From an uncultured Eubacteriales bacterium (lineage in GTDB: Bacteria > Bacillota > Clostridia > TANB77 > CAG-508), in NCBI GenBank assembly GCA_949287075.1, contig CASEEU010000017.1, positions 1-48,244 of the forward strand: a stretch of DNA of 48,244 bases, given 5' to 3'. Made by a program: the position numbers and the translations under genes. Below are positions 17,236-24,797 of the stretch, one piece after another; within the stretch, counting starts at the first letter, position 1, and each line of letters opens with the position of its first letter. The notes beneath the pieces were generated by a model that was not told where the DNA came from, searched no databases, and saw only the letters and a program-made list of their open reading frames with translations.

Positions 17236-17992
17236 AGATGGAACTGTAACCTTAACAGAGGCAATCTGTTGTCGTGATGATATTATGATATACTTAATCA
17301 AACAAGGTTTACCACCAAACTCTGCATTTAAAATCATGGAAACTGTACGTAAAGGAAAAGCATTGAAAGACCCAGCAAAGTGGAAAGAATATACAGACTT
17401 AATGAGAGAACATCATGTACCAGAATGGTATATCAAATCTTGTGAAAAGATAAAATACATGTTCCCAAAAGCGCATGCGGCAGCCTATGTAACAAATGCC
17501 TTTAGAATTGCATGGTTTAAAGTACATGAACCAAAAGCATATTATGCAGCATTTTTCTCTATCAGAGCTTCAGATGAATTTGATAGTGAAATTATGACAT
17601 TCGGAGAAGAAAAAGTAAAAAATAAAATGAAAGAAATTGACTTACAAGGAAACAATGCAACACAAAAGGATAAAGCGATGTATCCCGTATTAGAACTTGT
17701 ATTAGAGATGTATGAAAGAGGTATCAAATTTTTACCAATTGACTTATATAAATCTAGTAGTACAAGATTTATTGTAGAAGAAGATGGAATACGTCCACCA
17801 CTAAACAGTATAGCAGGACTTGGAACAGTAGCAGCAGTCGGAATTGAAAATGCAAGAAAAGATGGAAAATTCATGTCAATCGATGATATGAAAATTCGAT
17901 CTAAAGTAGGAGATTCCGTAGCAGAATTATTGAAAAAATTCGGATGTTTAGATGGCATGAGTCAAAGCAATCAATTAAGCTTATTCGGATAA
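17183..17992 (+). CDS. polC: DNA polymerase III PolC, C-terminal part
   Basis: These 269 residues continue the PolC sequence in another frame: GLSHGTDVW, EAICCRDDIM, AFKIMETVRKGKGL-like, AAYVTNAFRIAWFK, and a final QLSLFG that fits the beta-clamp binding motif. A later ATG at 17288 is not a plausible start because conserved sequence lies before it and there is no ribosome binding site. PolC is essential, so the break is most likely a sequencing or assembly error; a true mutation or recoding cannot be excluded. A degenerate GGACAAGTCC palindrome follows the stop. Confidence 0.85.
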   Translation, partial: GLSHGTDVWLGNAQSLIEDGTVTLTEAICCRDDIMIYLIKQGLPPNSAFKIMETVRKGKALKDPAKWKEYTDLMREHHVPEWYIKSCEKIKYMFPKAHAAAYVTNAFRIAWFKVHEPKAYYAAFFSIRASDEFDSEIMTFGEEKVKNKMKEIDLQGNNATQKDKAMYPVLELVLEMYERGIKFLPIDLYKSSSTRFIVEEDGIRPPLNSIAGLGTVAAVGIENARKDGKFMSIDDMKIRSKVGDSVAELLKKFGCLDGMSQSNQLSLFG

Positions 17993-17993
17993 A

Positions 17994-18011
17994 CGTTGGA
18001 CAAGTCCCCAA
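17994..18011. repeat. Degenerate GGGAC-type palindrome after polC
   Basis: AACGTTGGACAAGTCCCC lies directly after the polC stop. AACGTT plus GGAC-GTCC recalls the outer arm of the 10143-10503 element (AACGTTAGGGACGTGTC). It is too short to be sure of kinship. Confidence 0.3.
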
Positions 18012-18048
18012 TAGTTATGCGAAAATTTATGAAATATGTCACAAAATG

Positions 18049-18077
18049 TTGAAAAAAATATATACATATGTTAATAT
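18049..18077 (+). promoter_or_regulatory. Promoter of the TM2/DUF2752 pair
   Basis: TTGAAA at 18049-18054 with TAATAT at 18072-18077 (17 nt). An overlapping TATAAT at 18075 is better as a -10 but spaced 20 nt. Confidence 0.5.
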
Positions 18078-18108
18078 AATAATATAAAATAAATAAGGGG
18101 GATTTTTT

Positions 18109-18444
18109 ATGGAAAAATCAAAAATTGATTTATATTTAACAACAAATGCAAAATATTTTGAACCAACAGCAATTCCTATTATCAGACAAAAATTAGAAAA
18201 TGCAACAGATGATGCGTTATTGACTTTACAAGCAACGGAATTAAAGGATCCTACTACAATGTTATTAATTTCTATCTTTTTAGGAACTCTAGGAGTTGAC
18301 AGATTTATGATTGGAGATACAGGAATAGGAATATTGAAATTATTAACAGGTGGACTTTGTGGTATATTAACCATAATAGATTGGTTTACTATATCAAAGA
18401 AAACAAAACAAGTTAATTTATCAAAAATAAGTATGATCATGTAA
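18109..18444 (+). CDS. TM2 domain-containing membrane protein
   Basis: The 111 residues have a soluble helical N-terminus (about 1-45) and a TM2 domain: a helix at about 50-65, the DRFMIGDTGIGILKL signature and a second helix through GGLCGILTIIDWF. TM2 proteins have no agreed biochemical role in bacteria. AAGGGGG precedes the ATG. The stop codon TAA touches the ATG of the DUF2752 gene, so the two are translated from one message. Confidence 0.88.
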   Translation: MEKSKIDLYLTTNAKYFEPTAIPIIRQKLENATDDALLTLQATELKDPTTMLLISIFLGTLGVDRFMIGDTGIGILKLLTGGLCGILTIIDWFTISKKTKQVNLSKISMIM

Positions 18445-18804
18445 ATGAAAATGATATTTATATTTAGTGTAATATTTATAATTCTAATATTAAATGTATT
18501 TAATATTAGAATTTGTCTTATTTATAATGTTTTTCATATTCCATGTCCTGGATGCGGTAGCACAAGAGCGGCAATAGAACTATTAAAAGGAAATTTATTA
18601 AGTTCAATACAATATAATCCAATACCATTCTTATTAGTAATTATATGTAGTATTGTTATATTATGGAATGTAATGGATTATATAAGAAAGAAAAAAACTT
18701 TCAAACCATTCATACAAAAATATAAAAAAATCATAATTAGCTTAAGTATCATAATAACAGTAATTGTATGGATAATGAATTTAAATAATCCTTTACTGTA
18801 TTAA
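18445..18804 (+). CDS. DUF2752 membrane protein
   Basis: The 119 residues contain the family motif CPGCGSTRA at about 34-42 and NP at about 58-59, with three hydrophobic segments (about 3-22, 60-78, 95-112). The family is often paired with TM2 genes, as here. The conserved Cys pair may bind metal or form a disulfide; function unknown. The start directly follows the preceding TAA with no separate ribosome binding site, which implies translational coupling. Confidence 0.85.
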   Translation: MKMIFIFSVIFIILILNVFNIRICLIYNVFHIPCPGCGSTRAAIELLKGNLLSSIQYNPIPFLLVIICSIVILWNVMDYIRKKKTFKPFIQKYKKIIISLSIIITVIVWIMNLNNPLLY

Positions 18805-18825
18805 AATAGAATATTTAAATTTATA

Positions 18826-18866
18826 AAAAAATAACAGCTATATGAAATTAACAGCTGTTATTTTTT
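18826..18866. terminator. Bidirectional terminator
   Basis: AAAAAATAACAGCT and AGCTGTTATTTTTT form a perfect 14-bp stem. It lies between the convergent DUF2752 and thioesterase genes. Confidence 0.85.
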
Positions 18867-18898
18867 ATTGTCAACAAGCCCCTTTTATTGTCAACAAG
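18863..18898. repeat. Two direct 16-bp repeats
   Basis: TTTTATTGTCAACAAG occurs at 18863-18878 and 18883-18898, separated by CCCC, between the terminator and the thioesterase stop codon. Origin unknown. Confidence 0.7.
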
Positions 18899-18905
18899 GC
18901 TTTTA

Positions 18906-19322
18906 TTAATTTTCTTTTAATGCTTCAAATTTATCACTAAATTCAGGGCAATGCTTTTTTAAATTGATAGGTCTCAAATTTTTATCGGTAAAACAATGCT
19001 TTGTTTCTGCAATGATAACATCATTATCATTTTTCTTATCTTTTACTTCATATCTAATGGTTAATCTAACACCATTAAAATCTTTTACAAACACTTTAAT
19101 GGAAATCGTATCAGCAAAAGTTACGTGATGTATATATTTACATTTTACTTCTAAAACAGGAATGGTAAAGCCTTTTTCTTCAAATTTTTCAAAAGGCATA
19201 CCAGTTGCTTTTAACCATTCACATCTAGCTTCTTCCAAAAATCGAATATAATTAGAGTGATGAACAACACTCATTCTATCTGTTTCATAATAATTAATGG
19301 TTCTTTCATAGACAAAACTCAT
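18906..19322 (-). CDS. Acyl-CoA thioesterase (4HBT/YbgC-like)
   Basis: This single hotdog-fold domain of 138 residues should hydrolyse acyl-CoA thioesters. YYETDRMSVVHHSNYIRFLEEAR carries the family's Y-x-D-x-D-x-x-x-x-x-x-H-N pattern at the active site, except that the usual G-H region is read here as MSVVHH. ATG 19322 follows AAAGGAAG; a longer frame starting 63 bases upstream overlaps the promoter and is rejected. It has its own strong promoter and is divergent from the gene at 19463. Confidence 0.9.
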   Translation of the reverse strand: MSFVYERTINYYETDRMSVVHHSNYIRFLEEARCEWLKATGMPFEKFEEKGFTIPVLEVKCKYIHHVTFADTISIKVFVKDFNGVRLTIRYEVKDKKNDNDVIIAETKHCFTDKNLRPINLKKHCPEFSDKFEALKEN

Positions 19323-19347
19323 AAAAATCGCTTCCTTTCGAAACGGT

Positions 19348-19376
19348 ATTATATAAAATAAAAAAAAATCTGTCAA
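19348..19376 (-). promoter_or_regulatory. Promoter of the thioesterase gene
   Basis: On the minus strand, consensus TTGACA (19376-19371), 17-nt spacer and consensus TATAAT (19353-19348). Confidence 0.85.
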
Positions 19377-19379
19377 ATA

Positions 19380-19408
19380 TTGCAAAAATTAACATAAAGT
19401 AGTATAAT
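19380..19408 (+). promoter_or_regulatory. Promoter of the orphan gene at 19463
   Basis: TTGCAA at 19380-19385, 17-nt spacer, TATAAT at 19403-19408; back to back with the thioesterase promoter. Confidence 0.6.
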
Positions 19409-19462
19409 ATATTTTATGCAATTGTGCATGAATTTTCTAGATATAGAAAAAGGAGGATTAAC

Positions 19463-19780
19463 ATGATTCAGGTGAATATTAAGGTAACGGGAACGGTCAA
19501 AATTCATCGGTATAATGATGACCGGGAATTAAGAAGTTTTCGGAAAGAGGACATCCAAAAGAAGCTTGAAAGTTTGGAGTTTGAAAGTAAAGAAATCCAG
19601 AAAGAACTGAACGACTTCAATAGGCTTTTATTAATAGTAAAGACCATTGGACTTGGAAGTCGAAAAGACAGAAGAGTAGACTTGTATCTAGACGGCATGA
19701 GCTTTGGAAGAAAAAAGCCTGAAATCACAATAATGGGAAATTACCCATTGTATAACATGTTAAAAAAATTCATAGAGTAA
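19463..19780 (+). CDS. Orphan protein of unknown function
   Basis: The 105 residues are soluble, with a beta-rich start (MIQVNIKVTGTVKIHRYND), a charged helix (about 28-55) and a basic region GLGSRKDRRVDLYLDG. I do not recognise a family. It uses CGG arginine codons three times and is visibly richer in G and C than its neighbours, which suggests recent acquisition. AGGAGG precedes ATG 19463; it has its own promoter and terminator. Confidence 0.65.
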   Translation: MIQVNIKVTGTVKIHRYNDDRELRSFRKEDIQKKLESLEFESKEIQKELNDFNRLLLIVKTIGLGSRKDRRVDLYLDGMSFGRKKPEITIMGNYPLYNMLKKFIE

Positions 19781-19810
19781 CAGGGAGAGATCCCTGTTAT
19801 TCTATTATTA
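19778..19810 (+). terminator. Terminator of the orphan gene
   Basis: TAACAGGGA/TCCCTGTTA with a GAGA loop, overlapping the stop codon, followed by a T-rich stretch. Confidence 0.75.
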
Positions 19811-19841
19811 TGTCGCATAGAAAAACGATCTTAATGGGACA
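19811..19841 (+). repeat. 31-nt hairpin unit upstream of the amylase promoter
   Basis: It starts TGTCGCATAG and ends TTAATGGGACA, one base different from the unit at 19890. It lies before the amylase promoter, so it is not in that transcript. Confidence 0.8.
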
Positions 19842-19848
19842 TTGGACA

Positions 19849-19877
19849 TTGAAATTATTCTACATAAATGATATAAT
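19849..19877 (+). promoter_or_regulatory. Promoter of the amylase gene
   Basis: TTGAAA at 19849-19854, 17-nt spacer, TATAAT at 19872-19877. Transcription would start about six bases before the two-unit repeat. Confidence 0.7.
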
Positions 19878-19889
19878 GCAAACAGAAAA

Positions 19890-19954
19890 TGTCGCATAGA
19901 AAAACGATCTCAATGGGACAAAATGTCGCATAGAAAAACGATCTCAATGCGACA
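19890..19954 (+). repeat. Two-unit 31-nt repeat cassette in the amylase leader
   Basis: Units at 19890-19920 and 19924-19954 share TGTCGCAT, then AGAAAAACGATCTCA, then ATGGGACA (first) or ATGCGACA (second), with AAA between them. The second unit forms a perfect 8-bp stem with a 15-nt loop; the first has one mismatch. AAAAGGAG follows at once. The same cassette is found at 41716-41780. Confidence 0.9.
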
Positions 19955-19972
19955 AAAAGGAGAGCGTAGGAA

Positions 19973-21412
19973 ATGAAGAAAATAAATGGAGTTATATTAC
20001 AAGCATTTGAATGGTATTTGGAAACTAATCAAAATTGGTGGAATACATTAGCCAATGAAGCAGAAAAGTTAGCAGATATAGGAATAACAGCTTTATGGCT
20101 TCCTCCAGCATATAAAGGGATTGGAGGAAAAGATGAAGTTGGATATGGTGTTTATGACTTATATGATTTAGGAGAATTTGATCAAAAAGGAACGATAAAA
20201 ACGAAATATGGTTCTAAAGATGAATATTTAAATTGTATAATGACTTTAAAACAAGCAGGAATAGAAACATATGCAGATATTGTTTTAAATCATAAAATGG
20301 GAGCAGATTTGTTGCAAACCATTCCAGCAGAACAGGTAGATTGGGGAAACCATAATCATTTTGTAGAAAATCAAGTGGTAAGAGTAGCTACCAAATTCAC
20401 ATTTCCGGGAAGAAATCATAAATATTCTGACTTTGAATGGAATTGGACCCATTTTGATGGAATCGATTATGACGAAAAATCAAAAGAACATGCGATTTTT
20501 CGTTTTAAAAATAAAACATGGAGTGGAGCCGTTGATGAAGAATTTGGAAATTATGATTATTTAATGGGAGCTGACTTGGATTTTAAAAATCCGGAAGTGG
20601 TTCAAGAATGTTTAGATTGGGGAAAATGGTATTTAGAATTAACAAAAGTAGATGGTTTCCGATTAGATGCTGTAAAACATATTGATGCGGATTTTTATAA
20701 AAATTGGATAAAAATGCTAAGAGAACAAACAGAAGATGAATTATTTGCAGTAGGAGAATATTGGAGTGGAGATATTTCAAAGCTACACAGATATATTACA
20801 GAAACAGAAGGACAAATTTCTTTATTTGATGTACCTTTACATTATAACTTATACAATACTTCAAAAGATGAAAACTATGACTTAAGTAAAATTTTAAATA
20901 GCACATTAGTGAAAGAAAATCCAAGTGAAGCGGTAACATTTGTAGATAATCATGATACACAACCAGGACAAAGCTTAACAAGTTTTGTAGAAAGATGGTT
21001 TAAGATACCTGCTTATGCAATTACCTTATTAAGAGATGAAGGATATCCATGTGTATTCTGGGGAGATTTACATGGAATTAAACATGACAATATTGCACCA
21101 ATTGAAGGTTTATCAACATTGATTGATTTAAGAAAAGAAAAAGCATATGGAAAACAAAATGATTATTTTGATCATCCAAACTGTATCGGCTGGACAAGAG
21201 AAGGAGATGAAGAACATATTAAATCTGGATTAGCAGTATTAATTTCTAATAAATTTGATGCAGAAAAACGAATGTACATAGGTACACAATTTGCAGGAGA
21301 AAAATTTATAGATGCCATTGGTGGATGTCAAGAAGAAGTTATCATTGATAATGAAGGATTTGGTATTTTTAAAGTAAAAGCAAAATCAGCTTCTGTCTGG
21401 ATAAATGCGTAG
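19973..21412 (+). CDS. Cytoplasmic alpha-amylase, GH13
   Basis: It hydrolyses internal alpha-1,4 bonds of glucans. The 479 residues have no signal peptide, so it should act on internal glycogen or imported maltodextrins, like the GH13_5 cytoplasmic amylases. The catalytic residues are visible: nucleophile Asp in DGFRLDAVKH (about 229), acid/base Glu in VGEYWSG (about 261) and third Asp in FVDNHDTQ (about 326). The family pattern ILQAFEWY opens the protein. AGGAG-type site precedes ATG. The leader carries the repeat cassette. With the GH57 gene at 32422 it suggests alpha-glucan storage. Confidence 0.93.
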   Translation: MKKINGVILQAFEWYLETNQNWWNTLANEAEKLADIGITALWLPPAYKGIGGKDEVGYGVYDLYDLGEFDQKGTIKTKYGSKDEYLNCIMTLKQAGIETYADIVLNHKMGADLLQTIPAEQVDWGNHNHFVENQVVRVATKFTFPGRNHKYSDFEWNWTHFDGIDYDEKSKEHAIFRFKNKTWSGAVDEEFGNYDYLMGADLDFKNPEVVQECLDWGKWYLELTKVDGFRLDAVKHIDADFYKNWIKMLREQTEDELFAVGEYWSGDISKLHRYITETEGQISLFDVPLHYNLYNTSKDENYDLSKILNSTLVKENPSEAVTFVDNHDTQPGQSLTSFVERWFKIPAYAITLLRDEGYPCVFWGDLHGIKHDNIAPIEGLSTLIDLRKEKAYGKQNDYFDHPNCIGWTREGDEEHIKSGLAVLISNKFDAEKRMYIGTQFAGEKFIDAIGGCQEEVIIDNEGFGIFKVKAKSASVWINA

Positions 21413-21434
21413 TTTCTAAGAGTTGGTATTTTGT

Positions 21435-21624
21435 AGGTGAGGTGTCATCCGTTATTTTTTGAATAAATTGACGAATGTGCCGTGGAATAGATGTATAAAT
21501 TCTTAGTTTTTAATAAGTGAGGAAGCGCGAGCAGCGAGAGGCTCGCTTATTAAAAACCTAGAAGTTATCATCTATGAAGCAAGCCGAGGAAATTATTCAA
21601 AAAATAACGGATGACACCTCACCT
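21435..21624. repeat. 190-bp long inverted repeat, family B copy 1
   Basis: Outer arms 21435-21466 and 21593-21624 are perfect reverse complements over 32 bp. The apex is a stem TTTTTAATAAG(T/C)GAG around the 20-base GAAGCGCGAGCAGCGAGAGG, the reverse complement of which recurs almost exactly at the apex of 25937-26160. It lies 22 bases after the amylase stop and is the likely terminator. Confidence 0.9.
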
Positions 21625-21677
21625 GTAAAAATATCGAAAATTAAAGTGTAGTTTGGGTAGAAAAATCATTAGTTATG

Positions 21678-21686
21678 TGATATAAT
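21678..21686 (+). promoter_or_regulatory. Extended -10 promoter of the rsmE-gmk operon
   Basis: TGATATAAT fits TGnTATAAT; no convincing -35. It is the only candidate before the gene cluster 21755-25855. Confidence 0.5.
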
Positions 21687-21754
21687 GTAGCAAATCTAAT
21701 GAAAAATTGAAAATGAATGTTACAGTAAATGATTACGAAAAGGAATGTATAAAA

Positions 21755-22225
21755 ATGAAAGAAGAATATGAATTTCAAGTAAGTAATTATACAAGAAGAC
21801 AATGTTTCAGAACTAGTACAAAATTAGAAATTGAAGGAAATACGTTAAAAATTAAACAAGTAGAAGATATGGAAAATGTCAAAACGATGTATTCAAATCC
21901 AACAGGAGAATATGATATAAAAAATATCAAAGAGATTAAAAAAAGTAGTATGTTTTTAATATATGTAAACGCAACAATTGTATGGATTATATTGACACTT
22001 CTATTGATAATCAGTGCAATTACTTCAACACTCATTGTAGATGTTATTATTATATATATTATTATGTCTTTATTAATGATTATATTTTGTAGAGCAAGGA
22101 CGATAAAAATTGTATTAAGAGATAATCAGAAAATTCAGATACCAGTAAAAATGTTAAAATATGAATCCATAGAGTATAAACAGAACGTAGAAAATTGTAT
22201 AGAAGAAATAAAAAGGAGAATGTAG
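21755..22225 (+). CDS. Two-helix membrane protein, unknown function
   Basis: This is a 156-residue protein when started at ATG 21755, where AAGGA lies about 11 nt upstream; an earlier ATG at 21707 lacks a ribosome binding site. A soluble beta-rich N-terminal part (about 1-65) is followed by two membrane segments (about 68-90 and 95-115) and a C-terminal basic region. The layout recalls bacterial PH-like/YcxB-type proteins, but I cannot confirm it. The stop TAG is directly followed by ATG of rsmE, so both are translated from one message. Confidence 0.7.
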   Translation: MKEEYEFQVSNYTRRQCFRTSTKLEIEGNTLKIKQVEDMENVKTMYSNPTGEYDIKNIKEIKKSSMFLIYVNATIVWIILTLLLIISAITSTLIVDVIIIYIIMSLLMIIFCRARTIKIVLRDNQKIQIPVKMLKYESIEYKQNVENCIEEIKRRM

Positions 22226-22978
22226 ATGCCAAAATTTTTTGTGACAACCAATCAGATTGAAGGAAATACCATTATTATACAAAATGAAGATGTCAACCAT
22301 ATAAAAAATGTTCTAAGAGCAAAAATTGATGATACAATTGATATATGTGATTGTCAAACATCTAAAAACTATATCTGTAAGATAGAACAAATAGAAGAAA
22401 AAAATATATATTGTCATATTGTAGAAGAAATTGCGTCTAACGTAGAACCACATATACAAGTCAGTATTTTTCAAGGATTACCAAAAGCAGACAAGATGGA
22501 ATTGGTTATCCAAAAATCAGTGGAGTTAGGTGTATATGATATTACACCTGTGGAAATGAAAAGATGCGTCGTAAAATTAAATGACAAAGATAAAATAAAG
22601 AAAGTACAAAGATGGCAAAAAATATCTGAAGGTGCTGCAAAACAATCTGGAAGAGATAGAATTCCGACAATTCATCCAGTAATCAATATCCATACATTAT
22701 GTGAAAACATAAAAGAATATGATTTTGTATTGGTGGCATATGAAAATGAAAAAGTAAATACATTAAAACAAGAATTAAAAAACATAAAACAAGACCAAAA
22801 TAAACAAATGAAAATTGCCATTATAATAGGACCAGAAGGTGGAATCGATAAAGAAGAAATTGCTAAATTGGAAGAACAGAATGCAAAAATTATTACATTA
22901 GGAAATAGGATATTACGAACAGAAACCGTTGCTTTAAATATGTTGAGTGTTATTATGTATGAATTAGATTGTATATAG
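22226..22978 (+). CDS. rsmE: 16S rRNA m3U1498 methyltransferase RsmE
   Basis: It transfers a methyl group from SAM to N3 of U1498 in the 30S decoding region. The 250 residues combine an N-terminal PUA-like domain (about 1-70) with a SPOUT domain. FQGLPKADKMELVIQKSVELGV, CVVKLN, IGPEGGI (about 200) and LGNRILRTETVALNML (the C-terminal knot) are family signatures. It follows the preceding gene without a gap. The prmA gene often found upstream in Firmicutes is absent here. Confidence 0.95.
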   Translation: MPKFFVTTNQIEGNTIIIQNEDVNHIKNVLRAKIDDTIDICDCQTSKNYICKIEQIEEKNIYCHIVEEIASNVEPHIQVSIFQGLPKADKMELVIQKSVELGVYDITPVEMKRCVVKLNDKDKIKKVQRWQKISEGAAKQSGRDRIPTIHPVINIHTLCENIKEYDFVLVAYENEKVNTLKQELKNIKQDQNKQMKIAIIIGPEGGIDKEEIAKLEEQNAKIITLGNRILRTETVALNMLSVIMYELDCI

Positions 22979-22992
22979 AAAGAGAGGCAAAG

Positions 22993-23910
22993 ATGAAAAA
23001 AGAGAAGGCAAAAGTAGAGAATAAAAATACAATAGAAAAAGAAAATATAACCAATGAAACGGATGAAACAGTGGAGCAAAAAATGGCAAAGAAAAAAGTT
23101 CCAAAACAAGTTTCACAAGAGATATTAAAAAAGATATTTAAAAATTTGATATTAGCAATTGTGGTTATGCTATATTTTATTTCTTGTAATATCATATATA
23201 CACAAGTAGAATGGAATCAAATGGAACTAATCACTCAAAGTATTTCAGGTGTTTTTCTATTAGCAAGTTTAATAAGTTTTGAATTTGCATATAAAAGAGA
23301 TAGTGGAACATTAACTATGACTGCCATAGAATTATTAGTATTAGCTATCCATGCATTATTTATTGATCATATTGTTACAATCTATCAATTTAATTTTAGA
23401 ACTTATTTAATAACATCATCATGTATATTTGTAATATATTATGCATTAAAATCAACTGTTATTTATACAAGGGCTAGAATGAAATATTTAAAAAGTCTTA
23501 GTGATATATCAGAAATTGTAAAAGATGAGCCAGTTATAAAGGAAGCAAAAAAAAGAAAAGAAGAACCAGTTGTGGATAACTCAGAAGAAATCAAGGAAGA
23601 AAAAGAAAAGGATATCATAAAAAAGAAACAAACTACAAAGAAAAAGAATAAAGAAATTGATAAAAAAGAAAAAGAGGAAATAAAACAAATCAATCAAGAA
23701 GAACAAGAAGAAGCAAAAACACAAAAAGTTTCTAAAACCAAAACAAAACGAAAACAAAATAAAGAAGATAAACATGAAGAAACTAAAGTTGAACAGCAAA
23801 ATGAAAAACAAGAGGAAAAAGAAAGTAAAAAAGAAGAAAAAATAGACGAAGTAAAAAAACGACCAAAATCTAAAAGGGGCAGAAAGAAAAAAGAAGGTGA
23901 TCAATCATGA
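22993..23910 (+). CDS. Membrane protein with long Lys/Glu-rich tail
   Basis: The 305 residues start MKKEKAKVE after AGAGAGG; a frame from 22969 overlaps rsmE and is rejected. A charged N-terminus (about 1-45) is followed by four predicted membrane segments (about 52-70, 80-98, 110-130, 138-158) and a cytoplasmic tail of about 130 residues made almost wholly of Lys, Glu and Gln, ending KSKRGRKKK. I do not recognise a family. The 3' end overlaps the yicC start by 4 bases (ATGA), so it is coupled to the RNase gene. The tail may contact nucleic acid, but this is inference. Confidence 0.7.
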   Translation: MKKEKAKVENKNTIEKENITNETDETVEQKMAKKKVPKQVSQEILKKIFKNLILAIVVMLYFISCNIIYTQVEWNQMELITQSISGVFLLASLISFEFAYKRDSGTLTMTAIELLVLAIHALFIDHIVTIYQFNFRTYLITSSCIFVIYYALKSTVIYTRARMKYLKSLSDISEIVKDEPVIKEAKKRKEEPVVDNSEEIKEEKEKDIIKKKQTTKKKNKEIDKKEKEEIKQINQEEQEEAKTQKVSKTKTKRKQNKEDKHEETKVEQQNEKQEEKESKKEEKIDEVKKRPKSKRGRKKKEGDQS

Positions 23911-24782
23911 TTAAAAGTATGACCGGTTATGGAAAATCAAATATGTCGAAAAATTTAAGAGAATATCAAGTGGAGATAAAAAGTGTAAATCATAGATATT
24001 TAGATGTTTCAGTAAAAATGCCTAGAAGTTTAAGTTATCTAGAAGAAGAAATCAAAAAAGCTGTTTCGACAAATATAACAAGAGGAAAAGTAGATGTATA
24101 TATTACATTTAATAATAATTCTTTAGAAGGCAGAGATATTAAAATCAATACTGAAATTGCAAGAATGTATATTAAAGAATTAAGAGGTTTGGCAGAGTCA
24201 GAAGGAATTGTAGCAGATATTCCAGTAACAGAAATCTCTAAATTACCAGATGTGTTAATGATTCAAAATAATCAAGATGATGAAACTTTAAAAAATGAAT
24301 TACTTGAAGTAACCAACGAAGCAATTGAGAACCTAGTAAGAACGAGGAAAACAGAAGGAGAGAAGATTGCACAAGATTTATTAGCAAGAATACAGGATAT
24401 CGAAGAAAAAGTAAAAAAAATATCTTCACTTTCTACTGGACTTATTGACGAATATGTAGTAAAATTAAATACGAGGATAAAAGAATTGTTACAAGACCAA
24501 GAAATAGATGAAGCAAGATTAGCACAAGAAGTGGTTATTTATGCAGACAAATGCTCTATAGAGGAAGAAGTAACAAGATTAAATAGTCATATTTATCAAT
24601 TTAGAGAATTATTAAATAGTAATGAAGCTGTGGGTAAGAAATTAGATTTTATGATTCAAGAAATGAATCGAGAAACCAATACAATTGGTTCAAAAGCAAA
24701 TAATCTAGAAATTACGAATGAAGTTATTAATATGAAAACACAATTAGAAAATATACGAGAACAAGTACAAAATATAGAGTAA
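23907..24782 (+). CDS. yicC: YicC/YloC family endoribonuclease
   Basis: It is an endoribonuclease family known from E. coli YicC and Bacillus YloC. The 291 residues begin with the signature MIKSMTGYGKS and include EIKSVNHRYLD; the C-terminal half shows the family's DKCSIEEEVTRLNSHI and GKKLDFMIQEMNRE (about 230-260). In Bacillus yloC lies next to remA, gmk and rpoZ, as it does here. The ATG overlaps the stop of the preceding gene. Confidence 0.95.
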   Translation: MIKSMTGYGKSNMSKNLREYQVEIKSVNHRYLDVSVKMPRSLSYLEEEIKKAVSTNITRGKVDVYITFNNNSLEGRDIKINTEIARMYIKELRGLAESEGIVADIPVTEISKLPDVLMIQNNQDDETLKNELLEVTNEAIENLVRTRKTEGEKIAQDLLARIQDIEEKVKKISSLSTGLIDEYVVKLNTRIKELLQDQEIDEARLAQEVVIYADKCSIEEEVTRLNSHIYQFRELLNSNEAVGKKLDFMIQEMNRETNTIGSKANNLEITNEVINMKTQLENIREQVQNIE

Positions 24783-24797
24783 GAAGGGAATGATTTT

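Noticed and set aside
13171..17992. polC as a true pseudogene or split gene
   Set aside because: Only one base interrupts an otherwise intact essential gene, so an error is more likely. The second frame has no start signals.
19811..19954. Repeat units resembling a small CRISPR array
   Set aside because: Only two or three 31-nt units, with 3-nt constant spacers or a promoter between them, and no cas genes. They are hairpin repeats, not repeat-spacer units.
23463..23904. Two long minus-strand frames, very rich in Phe, Ser and Leu
   Set aside because: They are complements of the Lys/Glu-rich tail of the 22993 gene; no start signals or family features.
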